Source: Pseudomonas viridiflava (GTDB taxonomy: Bacteria; Pseudomonadota; Gammaproteobacteria; Pseudomonadales; Pseudomonadaceae). From it: a stretch of DNA of 64,000 bases. The stretch is taken from positions 186,001 to 250,000 of the forward strand of contig NZ_UTVH01000016.1 in NCBI RefSeq assembly GCF_900585905.1, in the 5' to 3' direction. This document shows, in pieces, positions 52,681 through 63,978 of the stretch. The position numbers and the translations under genes are program-made. The notes under the pieces are model-generated. The model was not told the DNA's origin and made no database searches. It saw nothing but the letters and a program-made list of their open reading frames with translations. Position 1 is the first letter of the stretch. Every line of letters begins with the position of its first letter.

Positions 52681-53910
52681 TCAGCTGTTGTATTGCGCCT
52701 TGTATATCTTCAGCGCATCCAGGCGTTCGACTTTCAGCGCTTCGCCCACGGCCTGCCCCTTCAGGCCTTTCTCAACCAATGGCTGTACCGACACCTCGCG
52801 TGCTGCCTGGGCCGCGCCGCGCAGGTAGGCGGCTTGCGGGTAGTCGCGCTGCTCAAACCCGAGGCGGCCGCGGGCGTCCATTTCGCAGGCGATGATAAAG
52901 TCTTCGAAGCGCTGCGGCCTGCGATAGACGTCGAAGCTGTGTAGAAGCTCGAGCAGCGTCGATGGTTTGAGTTCCAGCGCCCGATGGCCATGGGTGTGAT
53001 ATTGGCCTACCAGCAAGGCCAGCTCCTGACATTCCCGAGGCACTTTGAAGCGCGTATTGACTGCCTTGATCAAGCGCAGGCCGGTGTGTTCATGGGCAAT
53101 GTGTCGGGGCCACTCGGCCTCTGGCGTCAGGCCCTTGCCGAGATCATGCAGCAGGCAGGCCCAGCGCACGCTCAGCGGCTGCTCATGCAGGGCCGCCTGG
53201 TGCAGAACGCTCAAGACGTGCACGCCAGTATCGATTTCAGGGTGATGCGCCGGTGGCTGTGGCACGCCGAACAGGGCGTCTACTTCGGGAAGCAGTTCCT
53301 TCAGCGCGCCGCAATCGCGCAGCACTTGAATAAACACTTCAGGGTGCTTTTCCAGCAGGGCGCGGGAGATTTCCTTCCAGCTGCGCTCGGGCGTCAAGGC
53401 CTCCAGCTCGCCGGATTCACTCAGTTGGCGCATGAGCGCGAGGGTCTCGGGCGCGATGCTGAAACCCTCAGGCGCATAGCGCGCCGCAAAACGCGCGACT
53501 CGCAATACTCTGAGGGGATCTTCGGCAAACGCGGGGGAAACGTGACGCAATACCCGCGCCTCCAGGTCGCGCTGACCGCCGTAGGGGTCAGTCAGATTGC
53601 CTGCCTTGTCCTCGGCCATGGCGTTGATGGTTAAATCCCGGCGGATCAGGTCTTCTTCCAGCGTGATCTCGGGGCTGGCATGAAACACAAAGCCGCCGTA
53701 ACCGCGCCCGCTTTTACGTTCTGTGCGCGCCAGCGCGTACTCCTCGCCCGTCAGGGGGTGAAGGAACACTGGAAAGTCTGTCCCGACCGGGCGATAGCCC
53801 TTGATCAGCATTTCGTCGCTGGTGGCGCCGACGACGACCCAGTCGACATCAGTCACCGGCTGGCCTAACAGGCGGTCGCGTACTGCGCCACCGACCTTGT
53901 AAATCTGCAT
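52681..53910 (-). CDS. cca: Multifunctional CCA protein (tRNA nucleotidyltransferase)
   Basis: 409 residues: class II nucleotidyltransferase motifs [18 protein letters not shown] and [10 protein letters not shown], followed by an HD phosphohydrolase domain ([15 protein letters not shown]), which marks the multifunctional bacterial type. It adds or repairs the 3' CCA of tRNAs. Start ATG 53910 has GGAGG six bases upstream; that ribosome site lies in the stem of the terminator-like hairpin described next. Confidence 0.96.
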   Translation of the reverse strand: MQIYKVGGAVRDRLLGQPVTDVDWVVVGATSDEMLIKGYRPVGTDFPVFLHPLTGEEYALARTERKSGRGYGGFVFHASPEITLEEDLIRRDLTINAMAEDKAGNLTDPYGGQRDLEARVLRHVSPAFAEDPLRVLRVARFAARYAPEGFSIAPETLALMRQLSESGELEALTPERSWKEISRALLEKHPEVFIQVLRDCGALKELLPEVDALFGVPQPPAHHPEIDTGVHVLSVLHQAALHEQPLSVRWACLLHDLGKGLTPEAEWPRHIAHEHTGLRLIKAVNTRFKVPRECQELALLVGQYHTHGHRALELKPSTLLELLHSFDVYRRPQRFEDFIIACEMDARGRLGFEQRDYPQAAYLRGAAQAAREVSVQPLVEKGLKGQAVGEALKVERLDALKIYKAQYNS

Positions 53911-53962
53911 AAAAAACCTCCGTGAGCGCAACAGGATAAACCCTGCGGAGCGCTTGCGGAGG
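53911..53962 (-). terminator. Hairpin plus U-tract overlapping the cca ribosome-binding site
   Basis: On the minus strand CCTCCG (53962-53957) pairs with CGGAGG (53922-53917), with GCGC pairing inside, followed by TTTTTT and then ATG of cca. It looks like the terminator of the spoVR operon, and its 3' arm supplies the GGAGG of cca. Confidence 0.7.
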
Positions 53963-54019
53963 TGAAAACTGGGTCACGCCTGCGTTAAACGGTTTTGTCG
54001 GCTCCAGGCAGGCGAGTCG

Positions 54020-55582
54020 TCAAAGGTGCACGACTGCCATGTCCAGGCGCGGGTAATCCCCGTCACTCTGCTCATTTTTGGGCGGAACATGGAAGGTCTT
54101 GATCAACTTGTCGCCCTGCAGGGTTTCCAGATGGATGTCGAATCCCCACAACCGGTGCAAGTGTTTGAGCACCTCGTCGGTAGAGCCGCCAAGTGGTTTG
54201 CGGTCGTGTTGTTGATGGCGCAACGTCAACGAGCGGTCGCCGCGCCGATCGATGCTGTAAATCTGCACGTTGGGCTCACGATTGCCGAGGTTGTATTGCG
54301 CAGCCAGGGTTTCGCGGATGAATTGGTAACCGGGCTCGTCATGAATGGCAGGCACTACCAGGTCTTCTTTCTGATCATCATCGAGAATGCTGAACAGCTT
54401 CAGGTCGCGAATCACCTTGGGCGACAGGTACTGCAGGATGAAGCTTTCGTCCTTGAAACTGCTCATGGCGAATTTCACCGCAGTCAGCCAGTCTGTGCCG
54501 GCGATGTCCGGGAACCAGCGCCGATCTTCGTCCGTAGGTTCTTCACACATGCGGCGGATGTCGCGGTACATCGCGAAACCCAGGGTGTAGGGATTGATTC
54601 CGTTGTAGTACGGGCTGTCAAAGGCTGGCTGGAAGATCACGCTGGTGTGCGACGTCAGAAACTCCATCATGAAGCCGTCGGTGACCAGCCCCTCGTCGTA
54701 CAGGTCGTTCATCAGGGTGTAGTGCCAGAACGTGGCCCAGCCTTCATTCATCACCTGAGTCTGGCGTTGAGGGTAGAAATACTGCGCTATCTTGCGCACG
54801 ATGCGCACCACTTCGCGCTGCCAGGGTTCTAGCAGGGGCGCATGTTTCTCGATGAAATAGAGAATGTTTTCCTGCGGTTCCGTTGGGAAGCGAGCGTTGT
54901 CTTCCTTGTTGTTCTTGTCGGCATTTTTCGGGATCGTGCGCCAAAGATCGTTGATCTGCTTCTGTAAATGCTCCTCACGATCTTTTTGCCGACGCCGTTC
55001 CTCTTCGGCGGAAATCGGGTAGGGCCGTTTGTAGCGGTCGACGCCGTAGCTCATCAATGCGTGGCAGGAGTCCAGCAGATCCTCGACTGCATCAATGCCG
55101 TGGCGCTCTTCGCACTGCATGATGTACTGCTTGGCAAACACCAGGTAATCAATGATCGAGCTGGCATCGGTCCAGGTGCGGAACAGGTAGTTCCCCTTGA
55201 AGAAGCTGTTGTGGCCATAGCAGGCGTGAGCCACCACCAGCGCCTGCATGCAAATCGTGTTTTCTTCCATCAGGTAAGCGATGCACGGGTCTGAGTTGAT
55301 GACGATTTCATACGCCAGCCCCATCTGACCGCGGCTGTAGGATTTCTCAGTGCTGAGGAAGTGTTTGCCGTAGGACCAATGGTGATAGCCCAAAGGCATG
55401 CCCACCGAGGCGTAGGCGTCCATCATCTGTTCGGCGGTGATCACTTCTATCTGATTGGGGTAGGTATCCAGCGCGTAACGCTCGGCGATACGGCCGATTT
55501 CCCGGTCATAGGCCTGGATAAGTTCGAACGTCCACTCGGAACCCGTGGAGAGGGGCTGGCGTTTCTGCTCTCTAGCGGTCAT
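54020..55582 (-). CDS. SpoVR/YcgB family protein
   Basis: 520 residues of the SpoVR family ([60 protein letters not shown]). E. coli YcgB belongs to it. The molecular function is not known; it is co-expressed with PrkA and YeaH under stress and nutrient limitation. It overlaps yeaH by four bases (ATGA), so is translationally coupled. The conserved histidines ([13 protein letters not shown]) hint at a metal site. Confidence 0.93.
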   Translation of the reverse strand: MTAREQKRQPLSTGSEWTFELIQAYDREIGRIAERYALDTYPNQIEVITAEQMMDAYASVGMPLGYHHWSYGKHFLSTEKSYSRGQMGLAYEIVINSDPCIAYLMEENTICMQALVVAHACYGHNSFFKGNYLFRTWTDASSIIDYLVFAKQYIMQCEERHGIDAVEDLLDSCHALMSYGVDRYKRPYPISAEEERRRQKDREEHLQKQINDLWRTIPKNADKNNKEDNARFPTEPQENILYFIEKHAPLLEPWQREVVRIVRKIAQYFYPQRQTQVMNEGWATFWHYTLMNDLYDEGLVTDGFMMEFLTSHTSVIFQPAFDSPYYNGINPYTLGFAMYRDIRRMCEEPTDEDRRWFPDIAGTDWLTAVKFAMSSFKDESFILQYLSPKVIRDLKLFSILDDDQKEDLVVPAIHDEPGYQFIRETLAAQYNLGNREPNVQIYSIDRRGDRSLTLRHQQHDRKPLGGSTDEVLKHLHRLWGFDIHLETLQGDKLIKTFHVPPKNEQSDGDYPRLDMAVVHL

Positions 55583-56847
55583 GTCACTAACCTGCGCTGG
55601 AAGAGTTCACGGAATACCGGATAGATATCTCCGGCGGAGACCAGCTGCTGCTGGGCGAAGGTGTCGGCAAAGGCCTCGCCGATACGCTCGTATTCAAACC
55701 ACAGCGCCTGATGTTCGCGCGGCGTGATTTCCACGTAGGTGTAGTACTGCACGAACGGCATGATCTGCTTGACCAGAATATCGCGGCAGATCGGCGAGTC
55801 GTCATTCCAGTTGTCGCCATCCGACGCCTGGGCCGCGTAGATATTCCACTCGTTGGTGGGGTAGCGCTCGGCCATGATTTCCTGCATCAGTTTCAAGGCG
55901 CTGGACACGATGGTGCCGCCGGTTTCCCGCGAGTAAAAGAATTCCTCTTCGTCGACCTCCCGGGCGCTGGTGTGGTGACGGATGAACACCACTTCGATCT
56001 TGTCGTAGTTTCGCTTCAAAAACAGATACAGCAAGATGAAGAAACGCTTGGCAATGTCCTTGGTGGCTTGGGTCATGGACCCGGAAACGTCCATCAGGCA
56101 GAACATCACCGCTTTGGAGCTGGGATTGGGTTGCTTGACCAGCAGGTTGTATTTGAGGTCAAACGTGTCGAGATAGGGCACCCGCCTGATCCGCGCCTTG
56201 AGCCGCTCGATTTCTACGTCCAGGGCCTGAATGTCGCCGAAGTTGTCCGGTTCTTCGCGCTTTAGCCGCTCACTTTCGCTTATTGCTTCCCTGAGTTTGG
56301 CTCTGCTGCTGCCCGACAGCGCGATGCGCCGGGCATGGGCTGAGCGCAGGGTGCGAATGATATTGATGCGTGACGGATTGCCCTCGTTGCTGATGCCTGC
56401 GCGCACCGTCTTGAAGGTGTCAGTGCCGCTCAGGTTGCGTTTGACCAGGTTGGGCAATTCCAGGTCCTCGAACATGAACTCGAGAAACTCCTCCTGGGTG
56501 ATCTGGAACGAGAACTCGTCCATGCCCTCGCCGGAATTGCTCGCCTTGCCAGGGCCTTTGCCGCCACCGCCCTGGGGCCTGGCGATGTGCTCGCCGCTGG
56601 TGAACTCTTTGTTGCCGGGATGGACAACGGTCTGCTTGCCGCCCCGCCCGTGATGCAGCACCGGCTCGTCGATGTCACGACCGGGAATACTGATCTGCTC
56701 ACCGTGCTCCATATCGGTGATGGAGCGGCGGCTGACGGCTTCTTCGACTGCTTTTTTGATGTGATCACGGTAACGGCGCAAAAAGCGCTGCCGATTTACC
56801 GTGCTCTTGTTCTTGCCATTGAGACGTCGGTCGATCACATAGCTCAT
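55579..56847 (-). CDS. YeaH family protein (DUF444, von Willebrand A-like)
   Basis: 422 residues: [20 protein letters not shown] at the start, a Gly-rich segment ([18 protein letters not shown]) and a C-terminal VWA-like domain with the metal-site pattern [11 protein letters not shown] and a SSALKLM region. Members partner with the PrkA kinase (E. coli yeaG-yeaH). The start at 56847 is the conserved one; an in-frame start at 56892 would extend into the upstream inverted repeat. 120 bases downstream of prkA. Confidence 0.93.
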   Translation of the reverse strand: MSYVIDRRLNGKNKSTVNRQRFLRRYRDHIKKAVEEAVSRRSITDMEHGEQISIPGRDIDEPVLHHGRGGKQTVVHPGNKEFTSGEHIARPQGGGGKGPGKASNSGEGMDEFSFQITQEEFLEFMFEDLELPNLVKRNLSGTDTFKTVRAGISNEGNPSRINIIRTLRSAHARRIALSGSSRAKLREAISESERLKREEPDNFGDIQALDVEIERLKARIRRVPYLDTFDLKYNLLVKQPNPSSKAVMFCLMDVSGSMTQATKDIAKRFFILLYLFLKRNYDKIEVVFIRHHTSAREVDEEEFFYSRETGGTIVSSALKLMQEIMAERYPTNEWNIYAAQASDGDNWNDDSPICRDILVKQIMPFVQYYTYVEITPREHQALWFEYERIGEAFADTFAQQQLVSAGDIYPVFRELFQRRLVT

Positions 56848-56871
56848 AGGTGGCCCTCCGGGCAGCTTCAC

Positions 56872-56965
56872 GTTGTGAGCTGCAAGCTGCAAGTAGAAGC
56901 TTCCCGGGATATTCGGTTTACACGCCTCTTTCTTGCAGCTTGTAGCTAGAAGCTCGCAGCTGTTG
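56872..56965. repeat. Inverted repeat between prkA and yeaH
   Basis: AGCTGCAAGCTGCAAGTAG (56877 onward) and CTTGCAGCTTGTAGCTAG (56933 onward) form arms of a large imperfect hairpin, followed by GAAGCTCGCAGCTG. This is a REP-type element of the AGCTGCAAGCT class, likely to attenuate or stabilise the prkA-yeaH transcript. Confidence 0.75.
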
Positions 56966-56967
56966 CT

Positions 56968-58890
56968 CTACTGCGATTTGCGGACCCGTAGGTACCATTC
57001 GGAAAGAAGCCGAACCTGTTTGTCGGTGTAACCCCGCTCGACCATCCTGGTGACGAAGTCGTTGTGTTTCTGTTGATCCTCCTTGCTCGCTTTGGCATTG
57101 AAACTGATGACCGGCAGCAGGTCCTCGGTGTTGGAGAACATTTTCTTCTCGATCACCACGCGCAGTTTTTCGTAGCTGAGCCAGGTCGGGTTTTTGCCAT
57201 TGTTGTTGGCACGGGCCCGCAATACAAAGTTGACGATTTCGTTGCGGAAATCCTTTGGATTGCTGATGCCGGCCGGTTTCTCGATTTTCTCCAGTTCTTC
57301 GTTGAGCGCCACGCGGTTGAGGATTTCTCCGGTTTCCGGGTCGCGGTACTCCTGATCCTGAATCCAGAAGTCGGCGTACAGCACGTAGCGATCAAAAATG
57401 TTCTGCCCGTACTCGCTGTAGGATTCCAGATAGGCCGTCTGGATTTCCTTGCCGATGAACTCGATGTAACGCGGCGCCAGGTATTCCTTGATGAAGCGCA
57501 GATAGCGCTCGCGGGTTTCGGCCTGGAACTGCTCCTGCTCGATCTGCTGCTCCAGCACATACAGCAGATGAACCGGGTTGGCGGCGATTTCGTGCGGGTC
57601 GAAGTTGAAGACCTTGGACAGGATCTTGAAGGCGAAGCGTGTCGACAGGCCATTCATGCCCTCGTCCACACCGGCGCTGTCGCGGTATTCCTGAATCGAC
57701 TTGGCCTTGGGGTCGGTGTCCTTCAGGTTCTCGCCATCGTAGACGCGCATCTTCGAATAGATGTTGGAGTTATCCGGCTCCTTGAGGCGCGACAGGGTGG
57801 TGAACTGGGCGAGCATTTTCAGCGTGTCGGGTGCGCAGTGGGCCTTGGACAGGGAGCTGTTGAACAACAGCTTGTCGTAAATCTTGATCTCATCGCTCAC
57901 ACGCAGGCAGTACGGCACCTTGACGATGTAGATCCGGTCGATGAAGGCTTCGTTGTTCTTGTTGTTGCGGAAGCTGTGCCATTCCGATTCGTTGGAGTGG
58001 GCCAGCAGAATCCCGGTGAACGGGATAGCCCCCAGGCCTTCGGTGCTGTTGTAGTTGCCTTCCTGAGTGGCGGTGAGCAGAGGATGCAGCACCTTGATCG
58101 GCGCTTTGAACATCTCGACGAATTCCATCAGGCCCTGGTTGGCCCGGCACAGTGCGCCTGAGTAGCTATAGGCGTCGGCATCGTTCTGCGGGTATTCCTC
58201 CAGCTTGCGAATGTCCACCTTGCCGACCAGCGCGGAAATATCCTGGTTGTTCTCATCGCCGGGCTCGGTCTTGGCTACTGCAATCTGGTTGAGAATCGAA
58301 GGGTAGAGTTTGACCACTTTGAACTGGCTGATATCACCGCCAAATTCAGCCAGCCGCTTGGTCGCCCAGGGCGACATGATGGTGCTCAGGTAGCGGCGGG
58401 GGATGCCGAAGTCTTCTTCTAGGATGGCGCCGTCTTCGGTGGCGTTGAACAGCCCCAGGGGGGATTCAAAAACCGGTGACCCCTTGATGGCGTAGAAGGG
58501 GACCTTCTCGATCAGCTGTTTGAGTTTTTCAGCCAGCGATGACTTGCCGCCACCGACCGGACCAAGCAGGTAAAGAATCTGTTTCTTCTCTTCCAGGCCC
58601 TGAGCGGCGTGGCGGAAGTAGGACACGATCTGGTCAATGCATTCTTCCATCCCATGGAAGTCGGCAAAGGCGGGATAACGGCGAATGACCTTGTTGGAAA
58701 ATATCCGCGACAGCCTTGAGTTGGTCGAGGTGTCGACCAGTTCCGGCTCGCCGATAGCCAGCAAAAGTCGTTCTGCCGCCGACGCGTAGGCGCTGCGGTC
58801 CTGCTTACAGAGCTCAAGATACTCCTGTAGGGAGAGCTCCTCCTGCCGTGTCGATTCAAAGCGTTGTTGGAAGTGGCTAAAAATACTCAT
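56968..58890 (-). CDS. PrkA-family serine protein kinase (YeaG-like)
   Basis: 640 residues: AAA+ domain with Walker A LLGPVGGGKSSLAEKLKQ and a C-terminal PrkA kinase domain. It begins MSIFSHFQQRFESTRQEELS. PrkA/YeaG controls stress and nitrogen-starvation responses; some members are reported to be ATP-dependent proteases instead. First gene of prkA-yeaH-spoVR. The in-frame start at 59055 adds 55 residues that are not family-like, so ATG 58890 was chosen. The 283 bases upstream, to glpE, should hold the promoter. Confidence 0.95.
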   Translation of the reverse strand: MSIFSHFQQRFESTRQEELSLQEYLELCKQDRSAYASAAERLLLAIGEPELVDTSTNSRLSRIFSNKVIRRYPAFADFHGMEECIDQIVSYFRHAAQGLEEKKQILYLLGPVGGGKSSLAEKLKQLIEKVPFYAIKGSPVFESPLGLFNATEDGAILEEDFGIPRRYLSTIMSPWATKRLAEFGGDISQFKVVKLYPSILNQIAVAKTEPGDENNQDISALVGKVDIRKLEEYPQNDADAYSYSGALCRANQGLMEFVEMFKAPIKVLHPLLTATQEGNYNSTEGLGAIPFTGILLAHSNESEWHSFRNNKNNEAFIDRIYIVKVPYCLRVSDEIKIYDKLLFNSSLSKAHCAPDTLKMLAQFTTLSRLKEPDNSNIYSKMRVYDGENLKDTDPKAKSIQEYRDSAGVDEGMNGLSTRFAFKILSKVFNFDPHEIAANPVHLLYVLEQQIEQEQFQAETRERYLRFIKEYLAPRYIEFIGKEIQTAYLESYSEYGQNIFDRYVLYADFWIQDQEYRDPETGEILNRVALNEELEKIEKPAGISNPKDFRNEIVNFVLRARANNNGKNPTWLSYEKLRVVIEKKMFSNTEDLLPVISFNAKASKEDQQKHNDFVTRMVERGYTDKQVRLLSEWYLRVRKSQ

Positions 58891-59173
58891 GACGTCACCT
58901 CGCTCGATACGTAGAGCCGGCGGCGGATCGTCAGTCGATGTTGGCAGCACCCGGGAAACGAATGCAGTTGACCCCCCAAACACCTGAAAGTAGCTACCGA
59001 TGACCCACGCGCCGGTGTACCGGCTCTCCCCTGATTTCGGATGGCCTGAAATCAAGGATAGTTGGTAATCGCGAAGATAAAGAAGGGATGTGCAGAAAGA
59101 CGGGCTGACCGTCCGTCAGTTAGGGCGCGAGCCCGCGCAGTACGCGGGATCGCCGGGGAGAAAAAATTTTCCT

Positions 59174-59494
59174 TCAGCCTTGCGCGGTTTGGGCCGGATA
59201 GGTCGCACGCCACAGTTCAAAGCCGCCATCCAGGCTGTACACATCTGAAAAGCCCTGGTTGACCAGGTAGGCTGCTGCGCTCTGGCTGGAATTGCCGTGG
59301 TAACAGACGACTACCACTGGTTTATCCAGATCAGCCTCGCGAATGAAATCTGCCAGCGAATGGTTGTCCAGGTGCTGGGAGTTCGGGATGTGATTACTGG
59401 CAAACGTCTGCGGATCGCGCACATCCACCAGCACCGCACCTTGCTCGCGCAGGGCTAGAGCCTGTTCTGGGGGGATGCGTTTGAAGTCGGTCAT
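59174..59494 (-). CDS. glpE: GlpE, thiosulfate sulfurtransferase
   Basis: 106-residue single-domain rhodanese. The catalytic cysteine loop is CYHGNSS ([15 protein letters not shown]), and the [16 protein letters not shown] motif precedes it. It transfers sulfur from thiosulfate to cyanide or thioredoxin-type acceptors. It overlaps apaH by four bases at its start, so is the last gene of the surA-pdxA-rsmA-apaG-apaH-glpE run. Confidence 0.94.
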   Translation of the reverse strand: MTDFKRIPPEQALALREQGAVLVDVRDPQTFASNHIPNSQHLDNHSLADFIREADLDKPVVVVCYHGNSSQSAAAYLVNQGFSDVYSLDGGFELWRATYPAQTAQG

Positions 59495-60369
59495 GGTTGG
59501 CTCCTCTGTGAATTGTGCAGGATCTTGCGGGGCGCGCCTGATTGCGCATAGCCGTGTTCATCGCAGTCGCACAAATGCCGTTCGAATGTGTCGACGTTGA
59601 TCATGGTCATGGCGGCTCCCCATACGCAACCGGTGTCCAGCGCATACACGCCAGGCTCCTCGCAGCGGCCTTCAAGGGCTGCCCAGTGGCCGAAAATGAT
59701 TTTCACATCGCGGGTCTTGCGCTCCTTGTGCTGAAACCAGGGGGCGTAGCCGGGGAGGGCGGTCTCGATACCTTCCTTGCCCTTGAGGTCGAGCTTGCCG
59801 TCACTGGTGCAGAAGCGCATGCGGGTAAAGTAGTTGGTGATCACCCGCAGGCGGGTGACGCCCTGCAGGTCACTGTCCCATTTGTTCGGCTCGTTGCCGT
59901 ACATGCCATCCAGAAACGCCTGACAGCGCGCGTCGTCCTGCAGGGCGGATTCAACTTCAGCGGCGCATTTCAGGGCCTTCTTCAGTGACCATTGCGGCGG
60001 GATGCCTGCGTGGACCATGACCAGATTGCGTTCGGGGTCATGGTGCAGCAGCTTCTGCTGGCGTATCCAGTGCAACAGATCGGCACAGTCGGGTGCGTCG
60101 ATGATTTCACGCAACGTATCGCCTTTCTTCAGCCGCTCGACATTGCGCGCCGCTGCCAGCAAGTGCAGGTCGTGGTTGCCCAGCACGCAGGTCAGCGAAT
60201 GACGAATGCTGTAGAGAAAACGCAGGGTTTCCAGCGATTGTGGACCACGGTTGACCAGATCGCCCACCAGCCACAGCCGGTCGCGGGCGGGGTCGAAATG
60301 GACGTGCTCAAGCAAGCATTGCAACGGTTCCAGACAGCCTTGCAGGTCACCAACGGCGTACACCGCCAT
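59491..60369 (-). CDS. apaH: ApaH, symmetrical diadenosine tetraphosphatase
   Basis: 292 residues of the metallophosphatase family: [28 protein letters not shown] and [10 protein letters not shown] metal-binding motifs. It cleaves Ap4A to two ADP and is also known to decap Np4-RNA. Its ATG overlaps the apaG stop by one base. Confidence 0.96.
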   Translation of the reverse strand: MAVYAVGDLQGCLEPLQCLLEHVHFDPARDRLWLVGDLVNRGPQSLETLRFLYSIRHSLTCVLGNHDLHLLAAARNVERLKKGDTLREIIDAPDCADLLHWIRQQKLLHHDPERNLVMVHAGIPPQWSLKKALKCAAEVESALQDDARCQAFLDGMYGNEPNKWDSDLQGVTRLRVITNYFTRMRFCTSDGKLDLKGKEGIETALPGYAPWFQHKERKTRDVKIIFGHWAALEGRCEEPGVYALDTGCVWGAAMTMINVDTFERHLCDCDEHGYAQSGAPRKILHNSQRSQP

Positions 60370-60749
60370 CAGTGCAGAGACCCCGGTACCGCCAGGCGGA
60401 ACGGAGCAATGATGGCGTTGAAACGTTTGCCATCCTCGGCAAGCATCTGATAAGTCCCTTGCATGTTGCCGACCTTTGTCATCATGACGGTGCCACTGCT
60501 GTAGGTGTGGCTCTTGCCCACCTGAATCAAAGGTTGCTGGCCTACGACACCTTCGCCGCTCACTTCTTCGACCTTGCCGTTGCCATCGGTGATCACCCAG
60601 TGGCGTGTCAGCAGCTTGGCAGGGAGTTCACCGTTGTTGTGCACGGTAACGGTGTAGGCGAACGCATAGCGGTCCTGCTCGGGTTGCGATTGCTCCGCCA
60701 AAAAGCGGGTGACGACGCTGACGTCGACCTGATATCGGGAATCGGACAT
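60369..60749 (-). CDS. apaG: ApaG protein
   Basis: 126 residues, immunoglobulin-like beta-sandwich fold: [72 protein letters not shown]. The function is not settled; it always neighbours rsmA and apaH. 111 bases separate it from rsmA. Confidence 0.96.
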   Translation of the reverse strand: MSDSRYQVDVSVVTRFLAEQSQPEQDRYAFAYTVTVHNNGELPAKLLTRHWVITDGNGKVEEVSGEGVVGQQPLIQVGKSHTYSSGTVMMTKVGNMQGTYQMLAEDGKRFNAIIAPFRLAVPGSLH

Positions 60750-60860
60750 GCAGTGGGCCTTGGAAACGATTGCGGGTAAACCGGAGAGCCCGGTCCAGTC
60801 AGTCTAGGACATGTGGACGAGATGACCAATCGGCCGTCGGTCGTCCGCATGCCCCCAGGA

Positions 60861-61667
60861 TCAGGTTGCGGCGGGCTTGTCGCTGAGTTTGTCGGCCAGT
60901 CTTACAAAAGCTGCAAGATCCAGCTGCTCCGGACGGAGGCTGCCATCCACGCCAGCGGCTTCGATGTCATCGCTGTCGAGCAGTAATTTGAGGGTATTGC
61001 GCAGGGTCTTGCGGCGTTGATTGAAGGCTTCGCGAACAACGCGCTCCAGCAGGCGATGATCCTTCGCCGGGTGTGGCAGCGTTGCGTGCGGGACCAGACG
61101 AACAATCGCGGAATCCACCTTGGGCGGCGGATTGAACGCCCCAGGGCCGACGTTGAACAGGTATTCGACCCGGCAGTGGTACTGAACCATGATCGACAGG
61201 CGGCCATAGTCGCCACCGCCAGGGCCCGCCGCCATGCGCTGGACCACTTCCTTCTGCAGCATGAAGTGCATGTCGCGGATCAGGCCTGCGTTCTGCAGCA
61301 GATGGAAGATCAACGGTGTGGAGATGTTGTAAGGCAAATTGCCGACCACACGCAGGCTGTTGGCCGCAGCGCCCAGACTGGTGAAGTCGAACTTCAGGGC
61401 ATCGCCCTGGTGCAGATTGAAGTTGGCCTTGTTGCCAAACTGGTGGATCAGGATCGGGATCAGATCCTTGTCCAGCTCGACCACGTCAAGTTGCGCGCCG
61501 CTGCCCAGCAGACCTTGGGTCAGTGCGCCCTGGCCCGGTCCGATTTCCAGCAGGCGGTCTTCCGGGCGGGCATGGATCGCGCGCAGGATTTTGTCGATTA
61601 CGCCGGCGTCATGCAGGAAGTTTTGTCCAAAACGCTTGCGCGCCTTGTGTTGAAATTGCTCGGTCAT
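60861..61667 (-). CDS. rsmA: RsmA (KsgA), 16S rRNA dimethyladenosine transferase
   Basis: 268 residues with the SAM-binding motif [13 protein letters not shown], the [10 protein letters not shown] catalytic motif and [14 protein letters not shown] C-terminus ([13 protein letters not shown]). It dimethylates A1518 and A1519 of 16S rRNA late in 30S assembly. Its ATG overlaps the pdxA stop by four bases. Confidence 0.97.
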   Translation of the reverse strand: MTEQFQHKARKRFGQNFLHDAGVIDKILRAIHARPEDRLLEIGPGQGALTQGLLGSGAQLDVVELDKDLIPILIHQFGNKANFNLHQGDALKFDFTSLGAAANSLRVVGNLPYNISTPLIFHLLQNAGLIRDMHFMLQKEVVQRMAAGPGGGDYGRLSIMVQYHCRVEYLFNVGPGAFNPPPKVDSAIVRLVPHATLPHPAKDHRLLERVVREAFNQRRKTLRNTLKLLLDSDDIEAAGVDGSLRPEQLDLAAFVRLADKLSDKPAAT

Positions 61668-62653
61668 GAATGAGTCTCGGCCATCGTGTAGGCAGTTTGC
61701 AGAGCGACCTTGAGGCTGCCGGTGTCGATGGCACCGCTGCCTGCAAGGTCCAGGGCGGTGCCGTGGTCGACTGAGGTGCGCACGATCGGCAAACCGAGCG
61801 TGACGTTGACCGCCGCGCCGAAGCCTTTGTACTTCAGCACCGGCAGGCCCTGATCGTGATACATCGCCAGCACCGCGTCGCAGTGCTCCAGATATTTGGG
61901 GGTAAACAGGGTGTCGGCGGGCAATGGGCCGCGAAGGTCGAAGCCTTCTGCGCGCAGACGCTGCAGAGCAGGTTCGATGATGTCGATTTCTTCGCGGCCC
62001 AGGTGACCACCTTCACCCGCGTGGGGGTTGAGGCCGCAGACCAGGATGCGTGGACGCGCGATACCGAACTTGTTGACCAGATCGGCGTGCAGGATACGCG
62101 TCACGCGCTCCAGGCGCTCTGCAGTGATCGCATCGGCCACTTCGCGCAAGGGCAGGTGAGTGGTGACCAGCGCCACACGAAGATCGCCCGTCGCCAGCAT
62201 CATCACCACCTGCTCGGTTCCGGTCAGCTCAGCAAGAAACTCGGTGTGCCCTGAGAACGCAATGCCAGCGTCGTTGATCACGCCCTTGTGCACTGGTGCG
62301 GTGATCATTCCGGCAAAGTGGCCGTCCAGGCAGCCTTGACCGGCTCGGGTCAGCGTCTGCAGTACGAACGCGCCGTTGGCGCTGTCGAGTTGGCCAGTGA
62401 CTACCGGCGCCTGCAGCGGGGTATCCCAGACATACAGGCTGCCGGCCGGGGCTGGCTCGTCGGGGAAGGCATCTTCGCTGACCATCAGCAGCTCGACAGC
62501 CACGCCCAGTTGCGCGGCCCGCTCACAGAGCAGGTCGCGACTGGTAATGGCGATAAGCGGGTAGGGTTGTGGCTGCGCGGCGAGCAGCAGGCAGAGGTCA
62601 GGACCAATGCCAGCAGGCTCGCCGGGTGTCAGTGCGAAACGCCTGGGTTTCAC
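61664..62653 (-). CDS. pdxA: PdxA, 4-hydroxythreonine-4-phosphate dehydrogenase
   Basis: 329 residues: [13 protein letters not shown]-terminus, and metal-binding histidines in [25 protein letters not shown] and [17 protein letters not shown]-dependent step of pyridoxal phosphate synthesis. It overlaps surA by four bases (ATGA) and rsmA at the other end. Confidence 0.97.
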   Translation of the reverse strand: MKPRRFALTPGEPAGIGPDLCLLLAAQPQPYPLIAITSRDLLCERAAQLGVAVELLMVSEDAFPDEPAPAGSLYVWDTPLQAPVVTGQLDSANGAFVLQTLTRAGQGCLDGHFAGMITAPVHKGVINDAGIAFSGHTEFLAELTGTEQVVMMLATGDLRVALVTTHLPLREVADAITAERLERVTRILHADLVNKFGIARPRILVCGLNPHAGEGGHLGREEIDIIEPALQRLRAEGFDLRGPLPADTLFTPKYLEHCDAVLAMYHDQGLPVLKYKGFGAAVNVTLGLPIVRTSVDHGTALDLAGSGAIDTGSLKVALQTAYTMAETHS

Positions 62654-63978
62654 TGTTCGGCCTGAGCGACGCCGGGAAGTTTGATCTCGACGTAGGCTTC
62701 GTCGCGGATCTGACGCAGCCAGTTTTGCAGCTCTTCGTCGTACTTGCGGTTGCGCAGTACCAGCAGGGCTTGCTGATCACGCGCCTGATTGGTGGCATCC
62801 GTGGCGCGACGACCAAGGACCTCCAGCACGTGCCAGCCATACTGAGTCTTGAAGGGTTTGGACAACTCGCCCTGCGGCGTGTCGTTCATGACCTGGCGGA
62901 ACTCGGGGACCAGGGAGTTGGGATCCACCCAGTTCAGGTCGCCACCATTGAGGGCCGAGCCCGGGTCTTCGGAGAAGCTCTTGGCCAGCTCGGCAAAGTC
63001 TTCGCCATTCTCGATGCGCTCGTAGATCTTCTGCGCCAGACGCCTTGTCTCGTCTTCGCTGCGGATCTCGCTCGGTTTGATCAGGATATGCCGCACGTGG
63101 ATTTCGTCACGCATCTGCGCCTGACCCTGACCGCCGCGCTTCTCCAGCAGCTTGAGAATGATGAAACCACCGGGCGTGCGTGCCGGAGGGGTCACATCGC
63201 CAATGGGCATGCTGCCCAGCATGTCACCAAACGGCGGTGGCAACTGAGCTGCCTTGCGCCAGCCCATATCACCGCCTTCCAGCGCGCTTTCGCTTGCCGA
63301 GTTAGCGATGGCGGCCTGACTGAAATCAGCCCCTTGCTTGAGCTTTTTGTACAAATCGTCAGCCTTGCGGGCTGCGGTCTGAATCTGGTCAGATGAGGCG
63401 CTGTCTGGGGTGGCGATCAGAATGTTTGCCAGGTGAAACTCCTCCGACAACTGCGCCTTGCCCAGGCCTGACGCGAGGAAGTTTTTCACTTCCTGTTCCG
63501 ACACCTGAACCCGCTCGGCCACGCGACGCTGACGCACGCGGCTGATGATCATTTCGCGACGAACCTGTTCGCGCGCCTGATCGTAGGAGAGGCCGTCGTG
63601 GGACAAGGCTGCGCGAAATTGTTCCACGCTCATGTTGTTGCGCTCGGCAATAGTGCCGATGGCCTGGTTGAGTTCTTCGTCACTGATCCGAATGCCGGCG
63701 CGATCACCCATCTGCAACTGCAGGTTTTCCAGAATCAGACGTTCCAGAACCTGCTGTTGCAACGCTTCGGCGGGAGGCACGCCCGAACCACGCTTGGCGA
63801 TGGTCTGCTGAACCTCATGGACACGCTGGTCCACCTGGCTCTTCATGATCACGTCGTTATCGACGATGGCCGCCACGCTGTCCAGTTGCTGCACCGCAGC
63901 CTGCGCTGCGCTGCCCAGGAGTAACGCGCCCAGCATCAGCGGGCGCAGACAATCAGAAAGCTTGGTCTTCACGTTCAC
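62650..63978 (-). CDS. surA: SurA, periplasmic chaperone/peptidyl-prolyl isomerase
   Basis: 442 residues: signal peptide ([18 protein letters not shown]), an N-terminal SurA domain ([20 protein letters not shown]) and two parvulin domains ([30 protein letters not shown]). It chaperones outer-membrane proteins, including LptD encoded upstream. The start codon is GTG, either 63978 or 63972 (MKTKLSD); it lies inside the end of lptD. Confidence 0.96.
   Translation of the reverse strand: MNVKTKLSDCLRPLMLGALLLGSAAQAAVQQLDSVAAIVDNDVIMKSQVDQRVHEVQQTIAKRGSGVPPAEALQQQVLERLILENLQLQMGDRAGIRISDEELNQAIGTIAERNNMSVEQFRAALSHDGLSYDQAREQVRREMIISRVRQRRVAERVQVSEQEVKNFLASGLGKAQLSEEFHLANILIATPDSASSDQIQTAARKADDLYKKLKQGADFSQAAIANSASESALEGGDMGWRKAAQLPPPFGDMLGSMPIGDVTPPARTPGGFIILKLLEKRGGQGQAQMRDEIHVRHILIKPSEIRSEDETRRLAQKIYERIENGEDFAELAKSFSEDPGSALNGGDLNWVDPNSLVPEFRQVMNDTPQGELSKPFKTQYGWHVLEVLGRRATDATNQARDQQALLVLRNRKYDEELQNWLRQIRDEAYVEIKLPGVAQAEQ

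Noticed and set aside
51624..52895. Long open frames on both strands repeating the same peptide
   Set aside because: They cross the REP array; the repetition comes from the DNA, and the plus-strand frame runs antisense into cca.
55535..55575. Additional hrp box beginning GGAACC near 55540
   Set aside because: No CCAC element at N15-N16, and it lies inside the spoVR coding region.
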